Positions 9,999 through 22,750 of a stretch of DNA of 64,000 bases are shown here, in pieces. Both the position numbers and the translations under genes were made by a program. Source of the stretch: Dermatemys mawii (lineage: Eukaryota; Chordata; Testudines; Dermatemydidae); the NCBI GenBank assembly GCA_007922305.1, contig ML677481.1, positions 124,001 to 188,000 on the forward strand, given 5' to 3'. Within the stretch, counting starts at the first letter, position 1; every line of letters begins with the position of its first letter. The notes below the pieces were generated by a model. It saw only the letters and a list, made by a program, of their open reading frames with translations. It was not told the DNA's origin and did no database searches.

Positions 9999-12900
9999 AT
10001 GGCTACTGTGGAAAAACTCCATGAGGAAGCTTCTTGTTCCATCTGCTTGGAGTATTTCCAAGACCCAGTGTCTATCCACTGTGGGCACAACTTCTGCCGG
10101 GCCTGCATCACTCGGTGCTGGGGTGAACTGGCTACAAACTTCTCCTGCCCCCAGTGCAGACAAACTGCCCAGCAGAGAAACTTCAGGCTCAACAGGGAGC
10201 TGGCGAACATGGTGGAGCTGGTGAAACAGCTGAAGTTGCCTCCAGCGAAAGAGCCAGAGGCAGAGCGCATGTGTGAGAAACACAGGGAGCCTCTGAAACT
10301 CTTCTGTGTGGAGGAACAGCAATTAATCTGTCTGGTCTGCAGAGAGTCCTGGGCACATGGAGCTCACGCTGCGGTTCCCATAGAGGAGGCTGCCCAGAAA
10401 TACAAGGTAGGGAATCTCTCCAGAGTCGCTATTTATACCTCATTTATGTTTTTGGTTGCTTGGCTTTTCAGAATTAAAATGGCGGGAGTTCAGTAAATCC
10501 TAGTGTCATTTGGGCCCTTCGCTGGGCAACATCTAGATTAAACATTTGGGTTTCTTTCCAGTTTAACTTGAACTCCTCGTTTCCTGCGGTATTGATACTC
10601 TGTTTATGCCCACAGCACAGTTCTTTCATGGAATTTTGGCCCAGAGCTTCAGAGGTATTTAGATTTCTGGATTCCATTGAAATCACTGGAAATTGAGAGC
10701 TTAGGTATCTTTGAGGAGTGACGCCTTAGCCAGTAAATTCTTGATCTGTGCTCCTGATAACTGATTTTTTTTCTAGTGGAACCTGAACGCCTAACATCTC
10801 ATTCATTCATTTTGCTAACAAGTGCTCCTTCAAGGGGTTGTGCTGTTAAGTTACTGATCTGTTCACCTAACATTAAAGAAAATGTTATATAGTCCGGGAA
10901 TTGGACCTAAATGAACATGCCCCTTTTGCATCGAAGGTCGCAGTCTTCCAAATACTAATTAGGGCTTTGCATGTTGTCAAGAATCAGAGGGGTAGCCGTG
11001 TTAGTCTGGGATTGCAGAAGTGACAAAGAGTCCTGTGGCACCTAAAGACTAACTAAAATTTTTTCAGAGCATAAGCTTTCGTGGGCTAATACCCACTTCG
11101 TCGGATGCATGCAGTGGAAGTATCCAGGGGCAGGTATAAATAGGTAGGCAAGAACCATTTTGAATGGCTAGCTAACTACAAAAGCAGCTTCTCTTCTCTC
11201 GCTATTCACACCTCCAGTTCAACTGCTAGAGGAACACCTCACCCTCCCTGATTAGAGATAACAAGCTGGTTCAGCCTGATTGGACTAACCTTGTTATCTC
11301 CCACCTGGTTCTTGCCTACCTATTTATACCTGCCCCTGGATACTTCCACTGCATGCATCCGACGAAGTGGGTATTAGCCCACGAAAGCTTATGCTCTGAA
11401 AAAATTTTAGTTAGTCTTTTAGGTGCCACAGGACTCTTTGTCACTTAATTAGGGCTTGTCCATTACTTGGAGAAATTCCTGATTAACTCCAGGTGTGGAC
11501 GGTCTTATTTTGGAGCAAGAGTGCCCTTGCTCCTGTAAAGTGGATTAAGCCGAATAGGAATATGTCACTGTTGTTTTGGAGTAAAAGTGTCCACACACGT
11601 ACTGTGCTTTAAATTCACATCTGCAACGACTGGCAAGTCTAGGTAAGTCCTTATGCACGTGCTTAAATTTTATTACCATGTCAATGAGGCTCCTCAGAGT
11701 AGTAAATTAAGCATGTGTGTGTCGCAAGATCAGGACTATTTCACCCTGAAGTTACATTCCTCCGGCACTGAACCTGTTGTGAATAAAATGGACTGAAGTA
11801 ATATATTGCTCCTTGCTCTGTGCCGCTTATTTCACTCCCGATAAGATAATACATTTCTCCAATTCTTGTATGCCTCCTAATTCCCTGGCTCTTTAATGAA
11901 TGTATTTTGTTAACAACTGCATTTGTACAGCTGTGCTACTGTAGCGATTCTAGCATAGAGGAGCCCTTTAGATGTTGCGAGTCCCTTTCTGAAGCTCGTC
12001 TATTTGAAATAAAGTTGACTAAGGTTGCTTTATTCTTCTTTTGTGTCATTAATTTCACACCCAACAACGCAATAACCCACTCCTTACTCCCCAGACGGCC
12101 TGACTGCTAAGCAGGATATTCAGAGCCCATGGTTTGTGTAGATTATACAGCCCAGCATTACTGGGGGTCAAGGGGGGAAACCTCAGTGAATTATGGGAGG
12201 CAAACTTGGCCCCATCCAGCCAGGGAATTTACATGCAAGTGGCATTAAGAAAGTTCTCCCTGTGAGCTAGAGTAGCTGGTAAAGAGTTTATTTAAATGAA
12301 GCCTGAATTGGATCCACTCCTCCCCCACCCAAAAAAGAAATCCCACCAATCCTTTTTCTCTCCTCAGGAGCAAGTCAAGGCTCGACTGAAGGCTCTGAGG
12401 GAAGAGAGGGAAAAACTCCTGGGATTGAAACTGACTGGCGAGAGGAGGAGCTGGGAGTATCTGGTAGGTGCCCAAAGCAGAGGTGGGTATCTCTGCCTGT
12501 GAGTGAGTATTGCTGGCCTTGTCTAGACTAGGATTTAAATATGGGTTATTAGATCTTGGGGCTTGTCTACACAGAAAACACCACCGCGGCACAGCTGTAG
12601 CCCTTCAGTGTAGACACAACTTACGCTGACAGGAGGGGCTATTCAATCGGCATAGGTAATCCACCTCCCCGAGAAGTCGATGGAAGAATTCTTCCTAGCG
12701 CTGTCTACATGGGTACTTAGGCCGGTTGAACTACGCCACTCAGGGGCATGAATTTTTCAGGCGCTGCCACTGTGCCACTGTAGCGGTTTCAGTGGAGACA
12801 CAGCCAGAGAGAGAGAGGGAATGTTAACCTGAGTCCTGCCTCCTGCTGCCTTTTCTGCTGCTAGGTGAATCTGCAGTTTACTAGGCCAGTGATATGAGAA

Positions 12901-15900
12901 TCCTAATCATGCAGCACTGTGACCAAAATGTGATCCTTGGATGCGTAACCATGGGACTCTTGAGTAGGGGTAGAGAAATTATTTTACCTCTGTCTTTGGT
13001 CCTGGAGAAACCACTGCTGGAATCCTGTGTCCAGTTCTGGTGTCCTCAGTTCAGAAAGGATGTTGCTAAACAGGGTTCAGATAAGAGCTACAAAAATGAT
13101 CAATGGAATAGAAAACGTGCCTTCTAGTCATAGATGCAAAGAGCTCCATCTATTTAACTTAACATAAAGAAGGCTTCAGAAGCGACTAGATCATGGTGTG
13201 TAAGTACCTACATGGGAAACAAATGTTTGATAACGAGCTCTTTGAAACTAGAGGACAAAAATATACTGCAGTCCTCTAGCTGGAAGTTGAAGCTAGACAA
13301 ATTCAGACTGGAAATAAGGCGTATATTTTTAACAGTGCAGGTAATTGACCACTGGAATATTACCAAGGGTCATGGCGGATTCTCAATCACTGACAATTTT
13401 TAAATCAAGATTGGATTTTTTTTAAAAAAAGATATGCTCTAATGAAAGAGAAAATGTTTCGGAAAATCCTATGACCTCTGTTAGAAGTCAGACTAGATGA
13501 TCACAAATGGTCTCCCCGGCCTTGGAATCTATGAATCTATGCTAAAGATCACACACTGTTAACATAAATTAAGACTGACTAAGGAAGCTTTAGGAAGATC
13601 TCTCTCTCTGTCATCCATAGGGAGTTTGTCTAAAAAAAAATAATGAAATGACTTTTTGGGGTAGTGAGAAATTTCCCTTTGGCAGACACATGGCTGTATA
13701 AAATGACCCTGATCTCTCTGCCGGGTCTTTATCTGCCCATTCCCCATTTGTATCTGCCTGTTTCAGGAAACGATCAAAAGAGAGAGGCACAGAACTGGGT
13801 TTGAATTTCAGCAGCTCTGCCAGTTTCTGGAGGAACAAAAGCGCCTCCTGCTGGCCCGGCTGGAAGAGTTGGACAGGATTATGAAGTGGCAAAAAGAAAT
13901 GGTCGCCAGATTTCCCATGGAGATTTCCCATCTGAATAGCCTGATCATTGAGCTGGAGGGGAAGTGCCAGCAGCCAGCGAGTGATTTCCTGCAGGTGAAT
14001 TTCCTAGCTGTGGAGATCGGTTCCAGCAGTGGGGCAGCTGCAGGAACCTTTCCCTGTTGCCAGAGTCTTTCCCCACTTCTGTTAGAGACACCCCAGTTGT
14101 CTCTGCACAGTATTCTGAGCTATCGTCACAGGGGATGATGCACAAAATTGGGGATGATGCCAAAATTGCCCCCCAAATTCTTTCTGATGTGGAATATTCC
14201 TGGTATGTAGCCTGCTCTCCCAGTTCTCTGTGAGACACTGCCTACGGCTGTCCTGTGCATGCAGAATGCATCAGAGCCCCGTGGCAAGTTTGCTTGCCGG
14301 AGCTCTACATTCAGCTAGTGCCCTAGGGACGCTCAAATCCAAAATGAACTCCATAAATATTTAACTTATTGTTTGCATTGCAATCGCCTCCAGGGGCCCC
14401 CGTGTGCCAGGCACAGAGAGAGGTTGCAGCAGCGCCAGCAAATGAACCCCATAACCCAGCCTCCGAAGTAGGAGGCCAAACCTTTTGCTAAGGCTGCGTA
14501 ACATGTGCCAAACCCAGGAATCTGCCGTGGAGATTGGGATGGTTAATGTTAATCTTCCTGATTAGCATTTGCCTTTAGAAAACACCCTGGATTGTTTCTC
14601 TGTACCTGATAGAACGCGCCGCCTAACCCCAGGGGAAGTTTTAGTGGCCGTTTTGGAAAATCCAGCTCTGTGATCTAAACGTTTTAATAAATCTGTAGAC
14701 GTAGGTTGTGACTTTAACCTATGGGACTTGGGTTAAAGCTAATTTTCCGCAGGCGAGGTCTTTGGCATTTCACATGTGCAACCGACTTCCTTCCTCTCTT
14801 TCTGTCCCTTCTAGGACATCAGGATCACCCTGAGCAGGTAGGTGGCTCCTTCTCACTCCTCCTCACCTTTCATTCTCTTGTCAGGTTAATACCCCAAGGT
14901 ACAGCAGCAAGCTGTAGGGGGCAAAGTTAGAACTCTCCCTGTGTTAAGTTTAATTAAGTGGTTTTAAATATCTTCCACCCAGTGCTCACTTTGTAATGAA
15001 AGACGTGCCCTGGCTTAGCCAATTCGGAGCCATATTTTTTACTTTCATAACTGATGCGTCAAGCTCAGAGGTGCCGGGGCTGTGAACTGCCAGGCCTAGA
15101 AGTGCCAGGTCTAAGAACTGCCAGGCCCAGAGGTGCTGGGGCTGTGAACTGCCAGGCCCAAAGGTGCCAGATCTAAGAACTGCCAGGCCCAGAGGTGCCG
15201 GGGCTGTGAACTGCCAGGCTCAGAGGTGCCGGGACTGTGAACTGCCAGGCCCAGAGGTGCCGGGGCTGTGAACTGCCAGGCCTAGAGATACGGGGGCTGT
15301 GAACTGCCAGGCCCAGAGGTGCCGGGGCTGTGAACTGCCAGGCCTAGAGGTGCCAGCTCTAAGAACTGCCAGGCCGAGAGGTACCGGGGCTGTGAACTGC
15401 CAGGCCCAGAGGTGCCACGTCTCTGAACTGCCAGGCCTAGAGGTGCCAGTGCTGAGCCCTGGCACAAATTAAGCACTGTTCCTACCTCTAAGGGACTGGC
15501 TGTCTCAGGATGCTGGGGCTGGACTAAGAGGCCTTTCATCTCTAGGGCGCTGGTTACAATCCAGCACTGCTGACTCTCTGGCTACGTCCACACACCACTG
15601 ATGGTGACGTGTAGGATGTGTGTAGTTACACGATGCAAAGAGAACCAGGCTCTGTCCCCACTGTGCTGTGTAATTACATGCGGTGACAGGCACTGGCAGG
15701 GAAGAGGCAATAGGGAAAGGCCACTTTTCCCTGCGGCCTTCCCTCAGCCAGAGCCTCTTCCTGCTGCCTGCGTCTTTCCTCGCTGTGGGGACAGGCTCCT
15801 GGAGTGGGAAGCTGCCGGAGCCGTTCCCCACTTCGGGAGTCTCTTTTCCTGCAGGAGGAAAGGCTGTAGCCGCAGGGAGTCAGCGGGACGCTACTCTGGT

Positions 15901-18900
15901 GAAAACAGCAGTGAGTGGATGGGGAGACATGGCTGGGGTGAGCAGAGACATATGGGGTATGTTCTCGTATACATACCCTCATCCTTCAGGAGGGTCTTTA
16001 CTCACCTCAGCTGGGCCTCATGGTCTGCACTGCTATTTACACCCATGCTAAGGGGGCCTCCCTGTGTACGCACCGTATACGCCGCTGAAAAAAGTGTGCC
16101 GATGTTCCCTTTGTGTCTGGGGAGGGACTGGTCTGACTGTTGCTGTTGGGCTTGAGGTCTACAAAGACCACTAGCAACATGGGCCATCAGAGCAGGGAGG
16201 ACATGGGCCCAAGCGGCCATGTTGCAACTTCTGTCCTACCGGTACACATAGGCCCGGCTCTTCTAAGGCATCGCAATGATGAGATTTGACCATAGATTTG
16301 CCACCTTTCAGGTGAGTTCTCCCTGGGATTGGCAAGTCGTTCCCTGTCTGGCCTAAGTCAGATTGAATTACATATAACAAGGTGGAATGACCTCGACAGG
16401 AGAGACTGCGGGACCCACAGCGGAACATCCCGTACCCCAGAGGTTACCCACTTTGTGTGCCATTAGGTGTGTCTCAGCACCTCTACAGGCCAGATAGGTG
16501 GGGGAACCTATCAGGAGGCAGGAGACACCTACTGAGTGGTAGCACTGCCCATGCCAAGAGGCAGAAACATAGGTACCTAGGGCATTTTTAGAGCATAAGA
16601 GCGGCCACACGAGATCAGACCAAAGGCCCATTTAGCCCAGTATCCCGTCTACTGACAGTATCCAATGCCAGGTGCCCCAGAGGGAATGAACAGAACAGGT
16701 GATCATTCAGTGATCCATCCCCTGTCGTCCATTCCTAGCCTCTGGCAAACAGAGGCTAGGGACACCATCACTGCCAACCCTGGCTAAGAGCCATTGATGG
16801 ACTGATCCTCCATGAATGTATCTAACTCTTTTTCAAACACTGTTGTAGTCTTGGCCTTCACAACATCTTCCAGCGAAGAGTTCCACAGGTTGATTGTGCG
16901 TTGTGGCCCAAAGATAGGTGTCGAGTGAGCTTAGGCACCTACAGGGTTAGGTGGCACATGAAAGGGGTTGCAATGTCACCTAAATCCCTTTGTGGACCTG
17001 AGCCTAATAGTCTTCGTAGCCTAAGAATAGATCATAACTGTGGGGGAGGCACACGCAGCCAGTGCCTTGGTGTCACATTCTGTGAGGGTAGGACACACAG
17101 AGGAATCCATTCTCCATGGCCTCCAGTGCAGGAGCATTCACTGACGTGAATTTCATATTAAAAGGCAATGAAGTAATGCATGATAAGGAGTAATTAATGT
17201 AATGACTACAGTTCACTTCAGAGAGTTTTCTCTCTCCAGGTGCGAAATGTTCCAGCAGCTCCTGGGGATTTCTCCTGAGCTGGAAAAGAGACTCAGTGAT
17301 TTCTCTCGACAAACTCTTGCTTTAAAGGAGACCCTGAGGAAATTCAAAGGTACCAAGATGGGAGGCAGGCAGAGAAGCAGGTTGTGTCTCTGGGACTGTG
17401 AGAGGAGACGGTCACTTAGCGGCCAACGTAAAACCCAGAAAAAGACCATTATAGGATCACTGGATGGGGCAGTGGGAACTGTCCAGGGCAAGAGAAATTT
17501 CGAATGAGGATTCGGAAATGAAATAACATGAATGGGGGTCAGTGTGTTAGTCACTTGTTTTCCCTACATCATGAGAAAGTTGGGATCCAGGAAGTCCCTT
17601 CTGGCTTCCGGCAGGAAAGAAAACATGGCACCTCCGTGGAAGGTCGCCGCTGCTGTTCTAGCGCGTGCCATCTTGAAATCCGGCCGGAGAATGAAAGCCT
17701 CTTGCGTGCCCTCTCTCGGCTCCCTGCCAAGCTCTCCCGTTAGTTCGCCTAGCAAGTGATGATTTACGCCAAGTCTCCCCGCTTAGCTCAGCCCAGTCCC
17801 TCACCATTAGGGAGAAACCAGTAGGGCTGATCAGAACTCGATGGGTCAGGCCAACGGACGATTAGAACTGCTCTGGGTTCTCCGATGTTCAGTCTAGGAA
17901 TGTATTGATACATCTGGCTTCACTAAACCAGCTTTTTCTCTCCATATCTCTGCCCCTTTCCCTCCCTCTGTTTCCCTTCCCTCATTAACCCGACTTGTTT
18001 AATTCAGAGTGGAAAGCTGAGCATACAGCTGACTACATGGCATCTCTCCTCTCTAGACACTCTGGCCCTGGGACTAGAGACTGGTGCAGGGAGATCTCCG
18101 GTGTGGGGCGTGGACACCGTGGGAAGAAAGGGTGAGTTTTTACAGGGCTATTTCCTGGTTTGCATTTGTAGCTCCCACTTGAATGGCCGAAGAGCCTCTG
18201 AGATCAAACAAAACAGTCTCCTGCCAACAGAGAGAGAGGGGACAGGAAAAGGGAAGGGGACTTTAACAGCCTACAATATTAACCCCTTAGCTGCTGTTCC
18301 CAGATGACAAGTGTGGCATGGGAGTGAGACGGGGGCAGCAGAGCAGTCTGAACTGAAAGGGATTCAGTGCTGTTGGCTTGATCCTCTCCCAATGTCCCCT
18401 CGGCCACTTGCTTCTCTCCCTCAATTGCCTGGATCTCCAATTTTCTCTTCCTACTGGGCTGCGGGGGTCTCCATTTATGATCCTCTCTTCACCCTGGCTC
18501 TTTAGGATTTCTCCACTGTTGCCTGACCCTTTGGAAGGTTTATCAGGTTTGGATTGGCAGCCAATTGACCGGAGTGCAATAAGGTTCTTCCCCCAGAATC
18601 AGCCCTAATACCAGGGAGATCGATATCTGGTGGGGCATCTTAGGTTGGATGACAAGGACTCAGACCCTGAGGGCAAAGTAAAACCTTAGAAACCTTTATG
18701 AAAATCATGGAAGAAGCTAGAAAAGACCCAAGCCACATAACAAGGTAGAGATCATACAGGACCGGCGTTATCTGTGGTATCACTCGATGCATAAACTCCT
18801 AGAATTGCATACTCCCAGCCTTGGTCAAGGACCTGGTGGTCAGAGACGACAAGACCGGCCCCTTCTCTGGCATCTATAGGCTAACACAGCGGTTCTCAAA

Positions 18901-21234
18901 CTTTAGCAACCAGGGGACCCCCATTTTGATTTAAAATTTTTTACGGACCCTGAAGCCTCCTGCTCCGCCCCACTCCACCCCTTCCCCCAATGCCCCACCG
19001 CTGCACCATCTCTTCCCACCCCTGTTCCACCCCTCCCCCTCCTCTTTGCTGCCTCCTCCCCTGAGCGCCCCGTCCCTGCTCCTCTCCTCCCTCCCAACGT
19101 TTTCTGCATGCCGCTGAACAGCTGGGGAGGAGGGGAGGAGGGGGAGGAGTTGATCCGCGGGGCCGTTCCGGACTCCCAGTTTGAGAAATGCTGGGTTAAC
19201 CTGTTACAACCATTTCAGCCCCATGATCATACTGTCACCCCTTGCTCCAGCCGATTCGCGGTTCTTCCTTCTGATGTTCCTTGCGGTAGCACTGACTGGA
19301 ACATTGTAACTCGTACCTTTGAGCAAACTCGCCTTAGTTCCCAATATCTAAAGGAAGCTGTTAGGCCATTAATCTATGCGCAGGGTTACCAGCTGCTTAA
19401 CCACGCTTATGCTTCAGCCAATCCTGCAGCGGTTCTCAAACTGGGGGTCGGAACCCCAAAGGGGATCATTAAAATGGGGTCACCAGGGCCGGCTTAGACT
19501 TGCTGGGGCCCAGGGCCAAAGCCGAAGCCCGAGCCCCCTTGCCTGGGGCTGAAGCCAAAGCCCCAGGCTTCAGCCCTGTGTGGTGGGGCTAGGGTTACCA
19601 GCCCCCTGCCTGGGCCGAAGCCCTGGGGCTTTGGCCCCCCTGCCCAGGACAGCAAGGCTTGGTGGTGCGGTGAAGTTTGGGAACCCCTGATCTACGGTAC
19701 ACAGGCCTGTGGGTTTCTTGCATTACAGCTAAAGCTGAATATCATTAAAGCAGCTAAATATAATGAAGGCAAGACAGTGACTATATGCAAGTGTGCCCGT
19801 TGGGCTAACCCACTGGCTGCCTCCTCTTCCCCTCTGCCACGTGGGCTGGGAGGCAGCTCTCCATCGGTTGGCATCCCCTATTTCTCTTCTGTTCCGCAGT
19901 GGACTGAGGGTTCTTCCCCAGGGTTGTGCCCCCCGCTCCCCTGCACAGGAGTTTGGGCTGTGGTCTGGGCCACCTCCTCCTTGCTAGCTGGGGACGGGGT
20001 GTCTCTCCTTAACGAGCACAACTGGTGACAGGTGCCAACTTTTGTCAGCGCCGGTGGGGGCTCGCACCTCCCCCGGCCCCACCCCAACTCCACCCTGGCC
20101 CCAGAGTCCCTGCCCAAACTCCGCCCTTCCCTGCCCCTATTGGATCCCTCCCCAAATCCCCACCCCTGGCCCCACCTCCTCCCCCAAGCACACCATGTTC
20201 CCCCTCCTCCCCCCGCCCCAGGCTTGCCACATGAAACAGCTGTTTCACGGCACAAGCCCTGGGAGGGAGCGGGGTGGGGGGAGAGAGAAGCAGGATGTGA
20301 CGGCGCGCTCAGGGGAGGAGGAGCGGAGGTGAGCTGGGATGGGGGGGCGGGGAGGGGCAGGCCAGAGAGCTGCCAGTGGGTGCAGAGTACCCACCAATTT
20401 TTCGCTACAGCCCCGGAGCATCAACGGAGTCAGCGCCTATGGAGCTGGTGACCCCCAGGTCTGCTGCCTCCCCTGCTCTGTCCCTGCTGCTGGCAGTCGG
20501 GCAGCCCCCAGAGGGAGACGCAGCAGGGGAGGAGGCAGAGAGAAGCAGTCACAACAGCAGATATAGCAGCACCCCTAGAGCCTGGGAGAGACGAGAGGGC
20601 CGGGATAGAGGCAGAAAATCAGGAAGCAACCCAGCTGGGATGGGGCAGCTGGGGAGTGCAAGAAAAGGTCTCCTTCATTGTCAGGGCTGAGCTCCGCCCC
20701 TAACACTCTGATTCTCTCTCCCCAGCGAACGTGACTCTGGATCCAGACACGGCTCATTCCCAGCTCGTCCTGTCTGCAGACGGGAAAGGCGTGAGACGGG
20801 GACACGAGCAGCAGGATCTGCCCAACAATCCCGAGCGATTCGATTCCGTTCTCTCCGTGCTGGGCCGGGAGGGGTTCGCCTCGGGCAGATATTACTGGGA
20901 GGTGGAGGTGGGCGTCGGGGGAATCTGGTCGGTGGGGGTGGCCAGGGAGTCTGTAAGGAGGAAGGGACGGATGAGCAATTACCCTGAGCAGGAGATCTGG
21001 GCTGTGGGTCACTGGGGTGGTCAGTACCGGGCTTACACCTCCTGCGAGACCATTCTGCCCCTGCCTATGATCCCCCGGAGAATCCGGGTGGCTCTGGACT
21101 ATGAACGGGGGCAGGTGGCATTTTTTGATGTTGACAACAAGTTCCTGATCTTCATTTTCCCGCCGGCCTCTTTCAGTGGGGAGAGACTCTTCCCTTTCTT
21201 TCTGGCGGGATCCCCACTCCGGCTGTGTCCCTGA
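9999..21234 (+). CDS. TRIM gene C: complete RING/B-box/coiled-coil/PRY-SPRY E3 ubiquitin ligase (RFP/TRIM39-like)
   Basis: Seven exons join in frame to 482 codons plus stop: 9999-10406, 12368-12463, 13767-13994, 14815-14837, 17240-17349, 18057-18131, 20726-21234. All junctions are AG..GT, with phases 0,0,0,2,1,1. Exon 1 gives a C3HC4 RING (C13, C16, C28, H30, C33, C36, C50, C53) and a B-box2 (C92, H95, C103, C111, C114, H120, H123). Exons 2-5 form the coiled coil; exon 3 has 76 codons. The last exon is a full PRY-SPRY with TLDPDTA, YYWEVEVG, VGVARES and VALDYERGQVAFFD, ending RLCP. The ATG at 9999 (agccATGg) matches the paralog starts. TRIM E3s of this architecture ubiquitinate substrates chosen by the SPRY domain, often in innate antiviral signalling. 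The exact ortholog is not assignable. Introns carry MITEs, CR1s and a minisatellite. Exon 6 (75 nt) is longer than in D and E (33 and 30 nt); an upstream donor could be used instead. Confidence 0.9.
10968..11445. mobile_element. Penelope-tail fold-back element with 12-bp target duplication
   Basis: A left arm at 11018-11156 and a right arm at 11307-11446 are near-perfect inverted repeats of about 139 bp (one indel seen), separated by about 150 bp. Both carry the Penelope-like 3' tail signature (agcataagctttcgtgggct), and the outer left part has tagccgtgttagtctggg. The unit is flanked by taattagggctt at 10956-10967 and 11446-11457. It lies in intron 1 of gene C. No coding capacity. Confidence 0.8.
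12558..12805. mobile_element. PIF/Harbinger-like MITE
   Basis: Starts ggggcttgtctacacag and ends near ttcagtggagacacagcc. The interior (caggaggggctattc, cggcataggtaatccacctc, aactacgccactcaggggca) is shared with the element at 31482-31743. It lies in intron 2 of gene C, 95 bp after the exon 2 donor. Confidence 0.7.
12893..13545 (+). mobile_element. CR1-like LINE 3' region
   Basis: Runs from atatgagaatcctaatcatg through ggaatcctgtgtccagttct to an end gatgatcacaaatggtctcc...ccttggaatctatgaatctatg, which is the CR1 3' terminus type. It is diverged and in intron 2 of gene C, with no coding frame. Confidence 0.65.
15062..15460 (+). repeat. 31-bp minisatellite, about 12.8 units
   Basis: A 31-bp unit of the form gcccagaggtgccggggctg + tgaactgccag repeats head-to-tail. 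Two variants occur, one with gggctgtgaactg and one with tctaagaactg. They alternate in the first four units and are irregular afterwards. It lies in intron 4 of gene C. Because 31 is not a multiple of 3, it gives Pro/Leu/Gly-rich artificial frames on the minus strand. Confidence 0.95.
16585..16925 (-). mobile_element. CR1 LINE 3' region
   Basis: The phrases cagaccaaaggcccatttag, cagtatcccgtctactgaca, gaacaggtgatcattcagtg and gatccatcccctgtcgtcca are the reverse complement of the CR1 tail type seen at 3818 and 40440. The segment continues to cacaggttgattgtgcgtt. It is in intron 4 of gene C. Confidence 0.8.
18890..19193. mobile_element. hAT-like element (gttctcaaact ends)
   Basis: The left end cagcggttctcaaactttag and right end cagtttgagaaatgctg are inverted. 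Flanks ggctaaca and ggttaacc could be a decayed 8-bp duplication. The interior is C-rich (ctgctccgccccactccacc). It lies in intron 6 of gene C. Confidence 0.6.
19428..19692. mobile_element. hAT-like element (gttctcaaact ends), second copy
   Basis: Left end cagcggttctcaaactgggg, right end gtttgggaacccctg. The interior contains gaaccccaaaggggatcatt and repeated gccgaagccc blocks. It lies in intron 6 of gene C, 235 bp after the previous one. Confidence 0.6.
20031..20406. repeat. GC-rich hAT-like repeat in intron 6 of gene C
   Basis: Begins acaggtgccaacttttgtca and ends near gagtacccaccaatttttc, with a strongly skewed interior (ccctccccaaatccccaccc then ggagcggggtggggggagag). The same composition and a gggtgct end occur at 21262-21640 and 30000-30345. 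No gene. Confidence 0.45.
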
Positions 21235-21261
21235 GATAGGGGCGAAGGGGAACGGTCCCCT

Positions 21262-21640
21262 GTGACCATAGGCACTGACTCAATGGGTGCTCTGGGGATG
21301 GAGACCCTCTGGAAAAAAAAAATAGTGGGTGCTCAGCACCCATCAGCCACAGCTGTTTAGCAGCGTGGCTGATCAGCTGTTTGGCAATGCTTCCGATCAG
21401 CCACTTGGGGGAGCCGCTAAACAGCTGATAGCCGTGCCAACAAACAGCTATTTGGCGGCTTGGGGAAGGGTTTGGGGGAGGGTGGAGAACATTGAGTGGT
21501 GGACAGGCAGGGGCTTCAGGGAGTGGGCGGAGCAGGGGGTGGGAAGAGCGAGGGTGGGGCCTTGGGGGAAGGGGCAGGGTGGGGGCGGTGCCTCAGGGCA
21601 GAGCCAGGGTGGAACACCCCCAGGGAAAAACAGAAATCAG
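21262..21640. repeat. GC-rich hAT-like repeat just after gene C stop
   Basis: Starts ataggcactgactcaatggg, has a poly(A) run and tgggtgctcagcacccatca. This cagcaccca palindrome-like core is shared with about 30045. It then runs into gtggggccttgggggaaggg. It probably belongs to the 3' UTR or flank of gene C. Confidence 0.45.
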
Positions 21641-22466
21641 AGCCTAGTCATGTGATCACCATAAAATAGGTTTCTGTAACATCTGACTCCATGACACCGA
21701 GGCTAGAGCGTATGTCTCGCCAGTCAAAATGGCAGAGAGATGGACGTGGAGGAGAAGCAAATGGCATTTGTCTGTCAGTTCTTTATAATTCTGGAGGCCC
21801 AGGGATTTTGCAAGGTCAGGAAATAAGAAATGCTGCCCGTAGCCACCTGTGATTCTGCAGCTCTGGGGGGATTTTGCAGCGATGCCAGAGACAATTTTAA
21901 AGAGCGTTTTTAAATAGATTTAAATGGTGAATTAGTGCATCAAGATATTTAATTGTGTTTATTTTACACTATTCCTAGGTGATCAGTTTCCAATTTACCA
22001 ACATCTTCATGCTGAGAACGCATAGCTACAGGAGAGATTCTTTTGAGGGGGAGCTGGAGGTTTTAATTTCTGGAGGGGGGACAATTGGGGATTTTGACAC
22101 AGGACTGTAGAGGTATATAGGAGTCTATTTCAATGGGAGTTAACACCAAAATACCTTTGAGGATATGGGCCATTGGTACCTGGGATGAGAGGCTGTTTGG
22201 TATTGAGAGATCGGCTGGTGACTAGAGATCTTGGTGAAAACAATCAGCAGTGAAAGAATTGACAATGCCCAGTGTAGCAGGAAGAGAACCTAAGATATAA
22301 GCCCTTGTATGAGAGGCCTGGTATGAGGCCTGAGCTAAAGTAGTGGGCAAGCTTTGCTGATATGAAGCAAAGTTAGCAAAAGTCAGGCTGTGAGCAAATG
22401 TCAAGCTCTGCCTGCTTGCAAGCTCACAGAATTTGGCATGAACAGGGCTAATAGTGCGAAAACACA

Positions 22467-22750
22467 GGGCAGGTCTACACTACCTGCTGGATTGACGGGT
22501 AGCGATCGATCTTTCAGGGGTTGATTTATCGCGTCTAGTCCAGACGCGATACATCGATCCCCGAGTGCTCTCCCGTTGATGCCAGTACTCCAACGCCATG
22601 AGAGGCGCAGGCAGAGTTGACGGGGAAGCAGGCGACTCAGCGCTGTGAAGACGCCGCGGTAAGTCAACCTAAATACGTCAACTTCAGCTATGCTATTCCC
22701 GTAGCTGAAGTTGTGTGTCTTAGGTCGATCCCCCCCAGTGTAGACCAGAG
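22467..22750. mobile_element. PIF/Harbinger-like MITE with gcgatcgat hairpin
   Basis: Starts gggcaggtctacactacc and ends gtgtagaccaga. The interior includes gtagcgatcgat, a local palindrome around cgcgtctagtccagacgcg, and cttcagctatgctattcccg + tagctgaag. The same set occurs at 34747-35043 (inverted) and 63250-63534. Confidence 0.75.

Noticed and set aside
15062..15460. CRISPR-like array of regularly spaced repeats
   Set aside because: Units are directly adjacent 31-bp tandem repeats without unique spacers, in an intron of a vertebrate gene.
15220..15539. Repeated LGLAVxxxGTSxPGSSQ-like peptide on the minus strand
   Set aside because: Product of the 31-bp minisatellite read in one frame; periodic peptide arises from the DNA repeat, no start context or splice signals.
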